From Solobacterium sp. (GTDB lineage: Bacteria; Bacillota_I; Bacilli_A; Erysipelotrichales; Erysipelotrichaceae), in assembly GCA_017510405.1 (NCBI GenBank), contig JAFWNG010000013.1, positions 1 to 64,000 on the forward strand: a stretch of 64,000 bases of DNA. Direction: 5' to 3'. Numbering within the stretch: position 1 is the first letter of the stretch; each line of letters opens with the position of its first letter. Positions 7,880-17,312 of this stretch are shown one piece after another. A model generated the notes under the pieces. The model was given only the letters and a program-made list of their open reading frames with translations, was not told where the DNA came from and made no database searches. Made by a program: the position numbers and the translations under genes.

Positions 7880-9271
7880 ATGCTCAGAGAAGAAACAAAA
7901 CACTATCTTGCCGATACGATGAAGATCGCTGTTCCGATCATGATCCAGAACGGCATATCCAACTTTGTGAATATGCTGGACAATATCATGGTCGGACAGC
8001 TTGGAACCGACCCGATGTCAGCGGTTGCGATCGTCAACCAGCTGATTTTCGTGTTTAACCTGACCATCTTCGGCGGTCTTTCCGGCATCTGCATCTTTAC
8101 GGCGCAGTATCACGGAAGGGAAGACGAAGACGGCGTGCGGCATACGTTCCGCCTCATGATCATCGCTTCGCTGCTGGTATCCCTGATCGGCTTTGCGGTC
8201 CTGTCAGTCTTCCGCGATCCGCTGATCGGGAAATACCTGACCGATGACGGCGGGGCGGGAAACGCGGCAGAGACGCTGCTGTACGCGCAGAAATATATCG
8301 GCGTCATGTATCTGGTGCTGGTGCCGTTTGCGCTGACCCAGGCATATGCCTCCGTACTGCGCACGACCGGTGATACGGTCTCGCCGATGCGTGCCGGCGT
8401 GCTGGCAATGCTTGTCAACCTTGTCGGCAACTACATCCTGATCTACGGAAAGATCGGCTTCCCGGCGATGGGCGTGGCCGGCGCGGCGCTTGCGACCGTG
8501 CTGGCGCGGTTTGTGGAGCTCGGCTATCTTGTTCTGCTCGCGCATACGCAGCCGGAGCGGTATCCGTTCATACAGAATGCCTGGAACAGCCTGTATGTGC
8601 CGGGAAAACTGGTCAGGGAATGCGTAAAGAAAGGCTCGCCGCTTCTGCTGAACGAGTTCATGTGGTCGCTCGGCAGCGCAACGATGGTGCAGCTGTATTC
8701 CACGCTCGGTCTTTCGGTCGTGGCGGCGTTCAATATCAGCAGTACGATCTCCAATGTATTCAATGTGGTATTCATATCGATGGGCAGTGTCGCCGGCATC
8801 CGGATCGGCATGGAGATCGGGGCGGGAAAGACCGACAGGGTCATGAACCACGCGCTGATGCTTACCCGGATGTCCATGGTGCTGTGCGCCGGGATCGGGG
8901 CAGTCCTGTTTATGACAGCGCCGCTGTTTCCGCGCTTTTACAACACATCGGAAGAGATACGCTCGCTGGCCTGTGATCTGATCCGGATCGCGGCTGTGTT
9001 CATGCCGGTGTATGCCTGCTGCAACTGCGAGTATTTCATTCTCCGCTCCGGCGGAAAGACGCTGATCACGTTCCTGTTTGATTCGGTATTCAGCTGGACC
9101 GTGGTCATCCCGCTGCTGTGGGTGCTCCTTCACTTTGTGCCGATGCCGGTGCGCATGCTGTATGCGTGCGTACAGAGCGCCGACCTTATCAAGCTGGTCT
9201 GCGGCATGATCCTGGTGAAAAAGGGAGTCTGGATCAACGATATTATTCAGGGTATTTCGACAGGGGGTTAA
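7880..9271 (+). CDS. MATE family efflux transporter, second of three
   Basis: Multidrug/metabolite antiporter in the membrane, 463 residues with 12 predicted hydrophobic segments. It opens with a short amphipathic stretch then MKIAVPIMIQNGISNFVNMLDNIMVG, the N-terminal MATE signature, and has the PMRAGVLAMLVNLVGNYILIYG motif in helix 5-6. No ribosome site precedes the ATG; a -10 hexamer lies 8 nt upstream instead. The MYG1-like gene starts 1 bp after its stop and the ogt gene follows. Substrate unknown. Confidence 0.9.
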   Translation: MLREETKHYLADTMKIAVPIMIQNGISNFVNMLDNIMVGQLGTDPMSAVAIVNQLIFVFNLTIFGGLSGICIFTAQYHGREDEDGVRHTFRLMIIASLLVSLIGFAVLSVFRDPLIGKYLTDDGGAGNAAETLLYAQKYIGVMYLVLVPFALTQAYASVLRTTGDTVSPMRAGVLAMLVNLVGNYILIYGKIGFPAMGVAGAALATVLARFVELGYLVLLAHTQPERYPFIQNAWNSLYVPGKLVRECVKKGSPLLLNEFMWSLGSATMVQLYSTLGLSVVAAFNISSTISNVFNVVFISMGSVAGIRIGMEIGAGKTDRVMNHALMLTRMSMVLCAGIGAVLFMTAPLFPRFYNTSEEIRSLACDLIRIAAVFMPVYACCNCEYFILRSGGKTLITFLFDSVFSWTVVIPLLWVLLHFVPMPVRMLYACVQSADLIKLVCGMILVKKGVWINDIIQGISTGG

Positions 9272-9272
9272 G

Positions 9273-10247
9273 ATGGTACCGAAACTGAACTTATATACAC
9301 ACGACGGGCTGTTCCATGCGGATGACGTATTTGCGGCAGCCCTGCTGTCTCTTATCGCCGAGGAAGTGAACATCGTCCGCGGCAGTGATGCGGAGCTGCC
9401 GGAAGATACGAAGAACTGGATCATCTTCGATATCGGCGGCGGGGAACTGGATCACCATACGCCGGAGAACAAGCAGAACAACGGCTGTCATCCCGGCACA
9501 AATGTTCCGTATGCGGCCTGCGGGCTGGTATGGCGCAAATACTACCGCGAGATCCTGAAGGAACAGGGCTGCGAAGAGCGCAATATGGAAAAGGTATACC
9601 GGCGTCTTGAGTCTTCCCTGATCCTGGGGATCGACGCGGCGGACAACGCGTATGATCCGGTCGGCGACGCCATGACGACAATGCCGAATATCACGGATGA
9701 ACAGCGGGATACCATCCTTGAGCAGGCGCGCATCTCTCTGACCGTGTCGCAGATCATCAAGGATTTCAATCCGCCGTGGAACAGTTCCATGAGTTACTAT
9801 GACGCGTTCCTGGATGCCGTATCCTTTGCCAAGGACATCCTGCTGAACCGGATCGACAGTATCCTTTCTTCACTGGACGGACGGGACTACGTGAATAACT
9901 GCATCCGCTATTCTGCCGGCCACATCATGATCATGGATGAATTCGCGCCGTGGGAAGGTCTGCTGTACTCTCTGCACTACGATCAGAAAGCACAGGATAT
10001 CTGGTATGTCGTCTTCCCGGCACTGCGGGGAGGATGGAATGTGCAGTGCGCGCTGGTGTCGCCGCGTGACCGCACGGTCTACCGCCATCCGCTGCCGAAG
10101 GAATGGTACGGACTGCGCGGGGAAGACCTGCAGAAAGTCAGCGGGATCAGGACCGCTTCCTTCTGCCATGCGTCCGGTTTCCTGGCCAACGCCGATACCG
10201 AGTCGGATGCGCTGGCAATGGCGGAACTGGCCGTACGCCGTAAATAG
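9273..10247 (+). CDS. MYG1/UPF0160 family DHH-like hydrolase
   Basis: Recognised by THDGLFHADDVFA at residues 8-20 and DIGGGELDHH at about 52-61, the metal-binding pattern of the MYG1 family related to DHH phosphoesterases. The eukaryotic member is a 3'-5' RNA exonuclease; the bacterial role is not known to me. 324 residues is the normal family length. The ribosome site AGGGGG overlaps the end of the MATE gene, so the two are translationally coupled. The C-terminal GFLANADTESDALAMAELA stretch is also family-typical. Confidence 0.85.
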   Translation: MVPKLNLYTHDGLFHADDVFAAALLSLIAEEVNIVRGSDAELPEDTKNWIIFDIGGGELDHHTPENKQNNGCHPGTNVPYAACGLVWRKYYREILKEQGCEERNMEKVYRRLESSLILGIDAADNAYDPVGDAMTTMPNITDEQRDTILEQARISLTVSQIIKDFNPPWNSSMSYYDAFLDAVSFAKDILLNRIDSILSSLDGRDYVNNCIRYSAGHIMIMDEFAPWEGLLYSLHYDQKAQDIWYVVFPALRGGWNVQCALVSPRDRTVYRHPLPKEWYGLRGEDLQKVSGIRTASFCHASGFLANADTESDALAMAELAVRRK

Positions 10248-10252
10248 TTTTC

Positions 10253-10744
10253 ATGAGCGGACAGTACTTCAGCCGCTATGACCGCGGTCCCGTGCATCTG
10301 CTGATCGCACAGAAGGAAAACGGGATCTGCGGGATCTGGTTTGTCGGTGCGAAAAAGTACGCGAAAGGCCTGGACAAAGACGCGGAAGAGAAGGAAACCG
10401 CGCTGATCCTGCGCACGAAGCAGTGGCTGGACTGCTATTTCTCCGGCGAACAGCCGGAAGATGACATCCCGCTGAGTCTCTCCGGAACGCCGTTTCAGCT
10501 TGCGGTATGGAAACAGCTTCAGAGGATCCCGTACGGAAGTCTTGTGACGTATGGCGAGATCGCGGCGGCGCTCGGAAAGCCGCGGGCAGCCCAGGCGGTC
10601 GGCCAGGCTGTCGGCGCCAATCCCGTGTCCGTTCTCATTCCATGCCACCGCGTGATCGGAAAAAACGGTACATTGACGGGGTATGACGGCGGCATCGAAA
10701 ACAAGAAGCTTCTGCTGCGTACGGAAGGTACCCTGACAGAATAA
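10253..10744 (+). CDS. ogt: Methylated-DNA--[protein]-cysteine S-methyltransferase
   Basis: Repairs O6-alkylguanine by moving the alkyl group to its own cysteine. The 163 residues carry the full signature: acceptor Cys131 in IPCHRV, the helix-turn-helix with the arginine finger GKPRAAQAVGQA, and YGSLVTYGEIA before it. There is no Ada regulatory domain. It starts 5 bp after the MYG1-like gene with no clear ribosome site and ends in its own terminator, so it is the last gene of the operon. Confidence 0.95.
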   Translation: MSGQYFSRYDRGPVHLLIAQKENGICGIWFVGAKKYAKGLDKDAEEKETALILRTKQWLDCYFSGEQPEDDIPLSLSGTPFQLAVWKQLQRIPYGSLVTYGEIAAALGKPRAAQAVGQAVGANPVSVLIPCHRVIGKNGTLTGYDGGIENKKLLLRTEGTLTE

Positions 10745-10771
10745 ACCGGCAGACAATGGTAAATGAATATA

Positions 10772-10795
10772 AGCAGGACGGGGTCCTGCTTTCTT
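10772..10795 (+). terminator. Intrinsic terminator after ogt
   Basis: AGCAGGAC pairs with GTCCTGCT with a two- to three-base loop, then TTCTT. Confidence 0.75.
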
Positions 10796-10799
10796 CAAC

Positions 10800-10829
10800 T
10801 TGCACGTACAACCGGAAAAATGATAGTAT
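10800..10829 (+). promoter_or_regulatory. Promoter of the orphan response regulator
   Basis: TTGCAC (10800-10805) with GATAGT (10822-10827, spacer 16) or TAGTAT (10824-10829, spacer 18). It lies about 50 nt before the start codon and just after the ogt terminator. Confidence 0.45.
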
Positions 10830-10878
10830 TAAACAGAAGAAAGAATATGTCGCATTTTACTGCGCCTGTAAATAAAGT

Positions 10879-11556
10879 ATGTTCATTATTCTGGAAAGCA
10901 AGTCGTCTGGCGGGAATACTCTTTTCTGTCAGCTTGAAGGTCTCGCAAAAGAAGTGAAAACAATGACCGGGGAAGAGGAAGTCATTGAGTTTCTGCGGGA
11001 GGATACATCTCACACGATCGAGATGGTTTTTGTGCATACCGGCGATAAGGAAGAGCAGATCTGCCGCAGGATCCGCCTCTGTTCACAGGTACCGCTGTTC
11101 GCAGTGCTGGACGCGGACAGTGCCGGAAGGATCCCGGACTGCCTGGAAGAAGGCGCAGACGATGCCCTGGCGGAACCGTATTCCGAGCGGGAACTGCAGA
11201 CCCGGATCCAGGCAGTGCTGCGCCGCGCCATGATGGATTATCCGCGGGTGGCGGCCGTGACGATCGGCGACAATGTGATCGATTTCCAGAAAGCGCGCGT
11301 GACACGGCTGGGCAGGGAAGTGAATCTGACATCCATGGAATACAAGCTTCTGCTCATCCTGATCCGTCATAAGAATACAGTGCTGACAAGGATGGAGATC
11401 CTCGATGTCCTGTACAACGATCTCGGGGAATATGTGAATGACAATACCCTGACGGTATATATCAAGCGTCTGCGGTCAAAGCTGGCAGACGAAAAGGGCA
11501 GGTATATCCGCACAGTGCGCGGGATCGGCTACAGTCTGCTCGATGATCTGAAATAA
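10879..11556 (+). CDS. OmpR/PhoB-type response regulator with degenerate receiver (orphan)
   Basis: The C-terminal half (about 125-225) is a normal winged-helix DNA-binding domain: LTSMEYKLLLILIRHKNTVLTR, the recognition helix with DNTLTVYIKRLRSKL, and the RTVRGIGY wing. The N-terminal receiver keeps its length but not its chemistry: the phospho-acceptor Asp is replaced (VFVHTG, His53), the acidic pair after strand 1 is ES rather than ED/DD, and the conserved Lys is Glu (AEP, Glu99). No histidine kinase is adjacent. It should therefore act independently of phosphorylation, as known for atypical regulators; that is inference. No convincing ribosome site precedes the ATG, but MFIILES aligns with receiver strand 1. 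Confidence 0.88.
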   Translation: MFIILESKSSGGNTLFCQLEGLAKEVKTMTGEEEVIEFLREDTSHTIEMVFVHTGDKEEQICRRIRLCSQVPLFAVLDADSAGRIPDCLEEGADDALAEPYSERELQTRIQAVLRRAMMDYPRVAAVTIGDNVIDFQKARVTRLGREVNLTSMEYKLLLILIRHKNTVLTRMEILDVLYNDLGEYVNDNTLTVYIKRLRSKLADEKGRYIRTVRGIGYSLLDDLK

Positions 11557-11580
11557 ACAGCTTCGGCTGTTTTCTTTTTT
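11555..11580 (+). terminator. Intrinsic terminator after the response regulator
   Basis: AACAGC, TTCG tetraloop, GCTGTT, then TTCTTTTTTT. Confidence 0.9.
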
Positions 11581-11595
11581 TATGAATCATTTCAC

Positions 11596-11647
11596 TTGCG
11601 TTAGTTATAACTAACTAGTATGCTGTATATGGTTATTTATAACTAAC
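11596..11647 (+). promoter_or_regulatory. Promoter with tandem palindromic operators (DUF3793-flavodoxin operon)
   Basis: TTGCGT (11596-11601), 17-bp spacer, TATGCT (11619-11624). The spacer is filled by a perfect 16-bp palindrome GTTAGTTATAACTAAC (11600-11615). A second copy with one mismatch, GTTATTTATAACTAAC, is at 11632-11647, 32 bp on, that is three helical turns. The arrangement blocks the promoter and the start region, as for a repressor dimer pair. The TTAG...CTAA half-sites resemble DtxR-family metal-repressor boxes; the regulator identity is inference. Confidence 0.75.
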
Positions 11648-11660
11648 AAAGGAGGCGGAT

Positions 11661-12221
11661 ATGTCGGAAGAACAGATCGTAATGCACTGCGCGCCGACCC
11701 TGACGGACTGCAAGGCAGGAAGCCTGTTTGCGGCAGAATACAAAGACCGCGCATCGCTTCAGAAGGAGATCACACAGCTGAATGAACGTCTGTCTTTCCG
11801 AAATGTACGGACGATTCTGCTGGGATTCACGAAGAGCCGGGCCCTGGTCTATATCTTCCGCCCGGACCGGGTGCAGGAAGCCCTCCGGAACAGTACAGCC
11901 CGTTCCATTCTGGAAGAGCGGGGGTATGATCCTTCGAATCTTTCCGGCTGTCTGTCGCGGCTTCGTCTGCGGCTTGCGGGAACGGACGGCTTTCCGCATG
12001 AGATCGGACTGTTTCTGGGATATCCTGCGGAGGAAGTCCGGGCATTCATCCGCAATGACCGCCCGTGCAGGTTCACCGGGACATGGAAAGTCTACTGCGA
12101 TGAGGATCTTGCCCGCAGAATGTTCCGGATCTTCCGTCTCTGCACAGCAGCCTGTCAGAAGCGGCTGGCGGCCGGTGTGCCTTTGGAAAAACTGACCGTA
12201 GAAAGAAGGAAAACAAAATGA
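11661..12221 (+). CDS. DUF3793 family protein
   Basis: Cytoplasmic protein of unknown function, 186 residues. I recognise the DUF3793 pattern: HCAPTLTDCKAGSLF near the N-terminus, FLGYPAEEVRAFI near 120 and GTWKVYCDEDLARRMF near 142. It begins 8 nt after a strong AAAGGAGG and its stop overlaps the flavodoxin start (ATGA), so the two proteins are coupled. In Firmicutes this family is commonly found next to flavodoxins, and the operator in front suggests metal (iron) or redox control; both points are inference for this copy. Confidence 0.8.
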   Translation: MSEEQIVMHCAPTLTDCKAGSLFAAEYKDRASLQKEITQLNERLSFRNVRTILLGFTKSRALVYIFRPDRVQEALRNSTARSILEERGYDPSNLSGCLSRLRLRLAGTDGFPHEIGLFLGYPAEEVRAFIRNDRPCRFTGTWKVYCDEDLARRMFRIFRLCTAACQKRLAAGVPLEKLTVERRKTK

Positions 12222-12640
12222 AAATCGCAATTGTGTATTACTCCGGAACAGGCAACACAGAACAGATGGCAGAGGCCGTCGCGGAAGGCGTTACGGGAAA
12301 AGGCGCAGAAGCAGAAGTGATCTCCTGCGAAAACTTCGGCGCCACTGACATTGACAGCTATGATGCATTCGCCTTCGGATGCCCGGCTATGGGTGCGGAA
12401 GTACTGGAAGAAGGTACATTCGATCCGATGTTTACGGAGATCGAAGCATCTCTTGCCGGAAAGAAAGCAGGTCTCTTCGGCTCTTACGGCTGGGGTGACG
12501 GCGAATGGATGAGAAACTGGGAAGACCGCTGCCGCGAAGACGGCATCGAGCTTGTCGGTGACGGTGTCATCTGTATGGAAGCGCCGGACGATGATGCGCT
12601 GGCCGCGTGCCGCACACTGGGCGGAGCACTTGCCGCATAA
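12218..12640 (+). CDS. Flavodoxin
   Basis: FMN-binding electron carrier of 140 residues, short-chain type. The phosphate loop YSGTGNTEQMAEAV is at residues 8-21, and the FMN-stacking loops are at FGCPAMGAEVL (about 53) and FGSYGWGDGEWM (about 87). It probably replaces ferredoxin under iron limitation, which fits the operator-controlled operon with the DUF3793 gene. The start codon overlaps the upstream stop by 4 bp. Confidence 0.95.
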   Translation: MKIAIVYYSGTGNTEQMAEAVAEGVTGKGAEAEVISCENFGATDIDSYDAFAFGCPAMGAEVLEEGTFDPMFTEIEASLAGKKAGLFGSYGWGDGEWMRNWEDRCREDGIELVGDGVICMEAPDDDALAACRTLGGALAA

Positions 12641-12642
12641 AG

Positions 12643-12671
12643 TTGTACTGCAGACAGAAAAGTGATATTAT
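12643..12671 (+). promoter_or_regulatory. Promoter of the TPP riboswitch transcript
   Basis: TTGTAC (12643-12648), 17-bp spacer, TATTAT (12666-12671). RNA would start about 12678, just before the riboswitch. Confidence 0.6.
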
Positions 12672-12680
12672 GAGTGACAG

Positions 12681-12752
12681 TGAACAGGGGTGCCCCAGGC
12701 TGAGAAATACCCTTATCACCTGATCTAGTTCGTACTAGCGTAGGGAGTTTGC
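12681..12752 (+). promoter_or_regulatory. TPP riboswitch (THI element)
   Basis: All conserved TPP blocks are present in order: CAGGGGTGCC, GGCTGAGA, AATACCC, CACCTGATC and the final TAGCGTAGGGA. It senses thiamine pyrophosphate and precedes a thiamine transporter gene, as expected. Confidence 0.96.
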
Positions 12753-12763
12753 TTGAACTCTTT

Positions 12764-12786
12764 ACGCCTTCAGAAAACGGAGGTGT
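12764..12786 (+). promoter_or_regulatory. Expression platform: hairpin masking the thiT ribosome site
   Basis: ACGCCTTC (12764-12771) can pair with GGAGGTGT (12779-12786), which contains the thiT Shine-Dalgarno sequence, closing a seven-base loop. There is no T-tract, so the riboswitch probably controls translation rather than termination. Confidence 0.6.
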
Positions 12787-12792
12787 ATTTTT

Positions 12793-13500
12793 ATGAAGAA
12801 CAGCAGAATCAGATCTATGAGCTATATGGCTCTCTATGTCGCGCTTTACATCGTTCTCAAATGGGTGGGAAACATGATCCCGTTCCTGCAGATGCCCAAC
12901 GGCGGTTCCATTGAACTGGAACTGATCGCGGTATTCATCGCATCCTATCATCTGGGATGGAAGGGCGGTCTTGCGGTGGCGATCCTTTCCTGGCTGATCA
13001 CGATCGTGCTCGGATTCCCGATGTATTTCTACTGGCCGGTGCAGATCCTTCTCGACTATGTACTGCCGCTGGCAGCGTGCGGCATCGCGTCGCTTCTGTT
13101 CCCGATCCGCGATCTGAATACGCCCGGCGCCGTTGCGCTGGCAGTGATCCTTGCGGCCGGCGCGTTCTTCGGCATCTATAACAGCTATCCGGAAGGAACC
13201 GCTGTGACCGTGGGAGCGATCGCTCTGGCAGCGGGCATGTTCGCGTTCACATACTGGTATCTGAAAACGCGCAGTCACTTCGGCATCGTTGCGGCGATGC
13301 TGCTGAAATATGTGTTCCAGGTACTGTCCGGCGTTTACTTCTGGTTCCCGGAAGGAGAGGCGGCAGGTTCGGCATATGCGTGGACCTTCTCTCTGAGCTA
13401 TAACCTCTGGTACAACCTGGTCACGATGATCGTATGCATCATCGTGGTGCCGCTTCTGATCGATTCCCTGAAGCATGCCGGCATCAAGTTCAGCGCATAA
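12793..13500 (+). CDS. thiT: ThiT-type ECF transporter S component for thiamine
   Basis: Integral membrane substrate-binding subunit of an energy-coupling-factor transporter for thiamine, 235 residues with about six helices. It has the family's early motif MPNGGSIELE (about 34-43), Trp/Tyr-rich substrate segments (PMYFYWPVQ, YNSYPEGTA) and the late TFSLSYNLWYN. It is longer than the roughly 190-residue norm, with extra helices in the middle. The riboswitch directly upstream supports the thiamine assignment. The ATPase/T module must be encoded elsewhere. Confidence 0.92.
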   Translation: MKNSRIRSMSYMALYVALYIVLKWVGNMIPFLQMPNGGSIELELIAVFIASYHLGWKGGLAVAILSWLITIVLGFPMYFYWPVQILLDYVLPLAACGIASLLFPIRDLNTPGAVALAVILAAGAFFGIYNSYPEGTAVTVGAIALAAGMFAFTYWYLKTRSHFGIVAAMLLKYVFQVLSGVYFWFPEGEAAGSAYAWTFSLSYNLWYNLVTMIVCIIVVPLLIDSLKHAGIKFSA

Positions 13501-13531
13501 CTGGCAGATAAGCAAAATAACTGCTAATATG

Positions 13532-13559
13532 AAAAAGTGCTTAAAACAAGCACTTTTTC
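13532..13559 (+). terminator. Intrinsic terminator after thiT
   Basis: AAAAAGTGCTT pairs with AAGCACTTTTT around an AAAAC loop, followed by CTTT. Confidence 0.85.
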
Positions 13560-13600
13560 TTTGCTATTCAAGGCATATCAAGAAAGAATTCAGAAAGAAA

Positions 13601-13642
13601 TTAGCACTATAGTGTTGACAGTGCTAAATATTGGAGTATTCT
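13601..13642 (+). promoter_or_regulatory. CIRCE-like HrcA operator and promoter of hsp20
   Basis: TTAGCACTA (13601-13609), nine-base spacer, CAGTGCTAA (13619-13627). The CIRCE consensus is TTAGCACTC-N9-GAGTGCTAA, so only the innermost base of each half differs. A perfect -35 TTGACA (13615-13620) lies within it and TATTCT (13637-13642) follows at 16 bp. HrcA repression of the heat-shock gene is the natural reading. Confidence 0.85.
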
Positions 13643-13682
13643 ATAGGTGTGAGGTGAGAGATCCTCAGGAAAGGCAGGATAT

Positions 13683-14102
13683 ATGATGAGAAATTATCCG
13701 GAAAGAAAAGATTTATTTGATTCCATGCTTGATGATGTATTTGCGGCACCGCTGTTTCGCAATGAAACGCTGATGAAGACAGATATCCGCAAGAAAGACG
13801 GCAGCTATGTACTGGACATTGAGATGCCGGGATACAAGAAAGAAGATATTACGATCAGCCTCTACAACGGCAACCTGACGATCCGTGCACAGCACAATGA
13901 AACAGCTGAAGAGAAAGACAGCAAGGGCACGCTGGTACGTCAGGAACGCTACAGCGGCGCATGCTCCAGAACATGGTATGTCGGCACAGCGATCCGCGAT
14001 ACCGATGTCAAGGCAGCGTTTGAAAACGGCATCCTGCAGGTAACTGTACCGACTGCCGAGAAGAAAGAAGCGGAAGAGAAGAAGTTCATCGACATTCTCT
14101 GA
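13683..14102 (+). CDS. hsp20: Hsp20/alpha-crystallin small heat-shock protein
   Basis: ATP-independent holdase chaperone in the cytoplasm, 139 residues. The alpha-crystallin domain (about 33-125) contains YVLDIEMPGYKKEDITISLYNGNLTI and the ENGILQVTVP motif near the C-terminus. The gene begins with two ATG codons; an AAAGGCAGGA site precedes both. It stands alone with its own CIRCE-type promoter and terminator. Low-GC codons mark it as a highly expressed gene. Confidence 0.95.
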   Translation: MMRNYPERKDLFDSMLDDVFAAPLFRNETLMKTDIRKKDGSYVLDIEMPGYKKEDITISLYNGNLTIRAQHNETAEEKDSKGTLVRQERYSGACSRTWYVGTAIRDTDVKAAFENGILQVTVPTAEKKEAEEKKFIDIL

Positions 14103-14110
14103 TGCCGGTC

Positions 14111-14137
14111 AGCAGAGCATATGCTCTGCTTTTTTTG
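14111..14137 (+). terminator. Intrinsic terminator after hsp20
   Basis: A perfect 20-bp inverted repeat, AGCAGAGCAT/ATGCTCTGCT, followed by seven T. Confidence 0.92.
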
Positions 14138-14202
14138 TCGGGCGGCCTCATGGTCAACCGTGCGTTCATTCATGTACAATAGAGTCAGGAGGATTTTCCG
14201 CT

Positions 14203-16333
<2,131 letters not shown>

Positions 16334-16357
16334 GAAAAGCGCAGAAAGGAGTCACGC

Positions 16358-16786
16358 ATGAACGGACCGTATTACAGCAAAAGCACAAAGGATCTTTGCG
16401 CGGAAGATCCCCGGTATACCGCTGCCGGAACACCGGAGGATCTGTATTGGATCCTGCGTCACGTATGGGCAAAGGACACCTGTGCGCCGCGTATGCAGGA
16501 CCGCTGGAGCGAGGCAGACTGTACGCTTGGACACTGTTCCGTGACATCGTTTCTTGTACAGGATATTTACGGCGGCGAGGTATACGGCATTCCGCTTCCG
16601 GACGGCAATTACCACTGCTTCAACTGCGTAAACGGCACCGATTTCGATCTCACCGCCGAACAGTTCAGGGACGAAGAACTGCTTTATACGCACGCATATC
16701 CGCAGAAACGCTCGGTTCATTTTGCCAAAGCGGAAAAATATGAGCGGTATCTGAAGCTGAAAAAACGGCTGGAAGACGCACTATGA
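16358..16786 (+). CDS. YunG-like hypothetical protein
   Basis: 142 residues, soluble. The spaced pattern W-x3-TC-x8-W, GHCSVTSFLVQDIYGGEV, HCFN-x-VNG and DLTAEQF resembles the YunG-like family; the Cys/His/Asp order hints at a cysteine-peptidase-like fold, but I cannot confirm that. AGAAAGGAG precedes the ATG by 6 nt. Its stop overlaps the start of the GNAT gene (ATGA), so the two are cotranslated, and the same pair may follow GH1 in one operon (24 bp gap). Confidence 0.6.
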   Translation: MNGPYYSKSTKDLCAEDPRYTAAGTPEDLYWILRHVWAKDTCAPRMQDRWSEADCTLGHCSVTSFLVQDIYGGEVYGIPLPDGNYHCFNCVNGTDFDLTAEQFRDEELLYTHAYPQKRSVHFAKAEKYERYLKLKKRLEDAL

Positions 16787-17229
16787 GGATCGAAGTACTT
16801 CGTTTTGAACAGCTGAGCAATTACCAGCTTTATGATCTTCTGAAACTGCGCAGTGATATCTTCGTCGTGGAACAGAACTGCGTATACGGTGATATGGACG
16901 GACGTGACATCAGCGCAGTTCATGTTCTTCTGTATGACCGGGATGTTCTGCAGGCTTATCTGCGGGTCTTCCTCCACGAAGACGGCACGGTGCGCCTCGG
17001 CCGTGTCGTATCAAGAACACGCGGAAAAGGCTATGGGCAGGCGGTCCTGAAACACGGCATCCGGACGGCGGAAGAACTGTTTGACGCCGAAGAGATCGTG
17101 ATCGAAGCGCAGGTATATGCCGCAGGCTTTTACGGTATGCAGGGATTCCGGATCGATTCAGAGGAATTTCTGGAAGACGGCATCCCGCATGTACGGATGG
17201 TAAGAAGAAAAGCAGAACTCCCGGACTGA
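16783..17229 (+). CDS. GNAT acetyltransferase, ElaA family
   Basis: 148 residues. LYDLLKLRSDIFVVEQNCVYGDMDGRD at the N-terminus is the ElaA signature and RGKGYGQAVLKHGI is the acetyl-CoA-binding motif A (Q/RxxGxG). Acetyl acceptor unknown. It overlaps the YunG-like gene by 4 bp. Just after its stop there is a 14-bp tandem duplication (17221-17248) and then a two-way terminator. Confidence 0.88.
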   Translation: MRIEVLRFEQLSNYQLYDLLKLRSDIFVVEQNCVYGDMDGRDISAVHVLLYDRDVLQAYLRVFLHEDGTVRLGRVVSRTRGKGYGQAVLKHGIRTAEELFDAEEIVIEAQVYAAGFYGMQGFRIDSEEFLEDGIPHVRMVRRKAELPD

Positions 17230-17263
17230 ACACACCGGACTGAACACAATTGATCACAGAAAG

Positions 17264-17303
17264 AAAAGCGCTGACGGTCGAATATGACAGTCAGCGCTTT
17301 TTC
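17264..17303. terminator. Bidirectional intrinsic terminator
   Basis: AAAAGCGCTGAC pairs with GTCAGCGCTTTTT around a 14-base loop. A-tract on one side and T-tract on the other serve both the GNAT gene (plus) and the deacetylase gene (minus). Confidence 0.85.
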
Positions 17304-17312
17304 AGATCCTGT

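Noticed and set aside
10763-10957. Small 64-codon gene before the response regulator
   Set aside because: No ribosome site, overlaps the ogt terminator and the response-regulator start, no recognisable domain.
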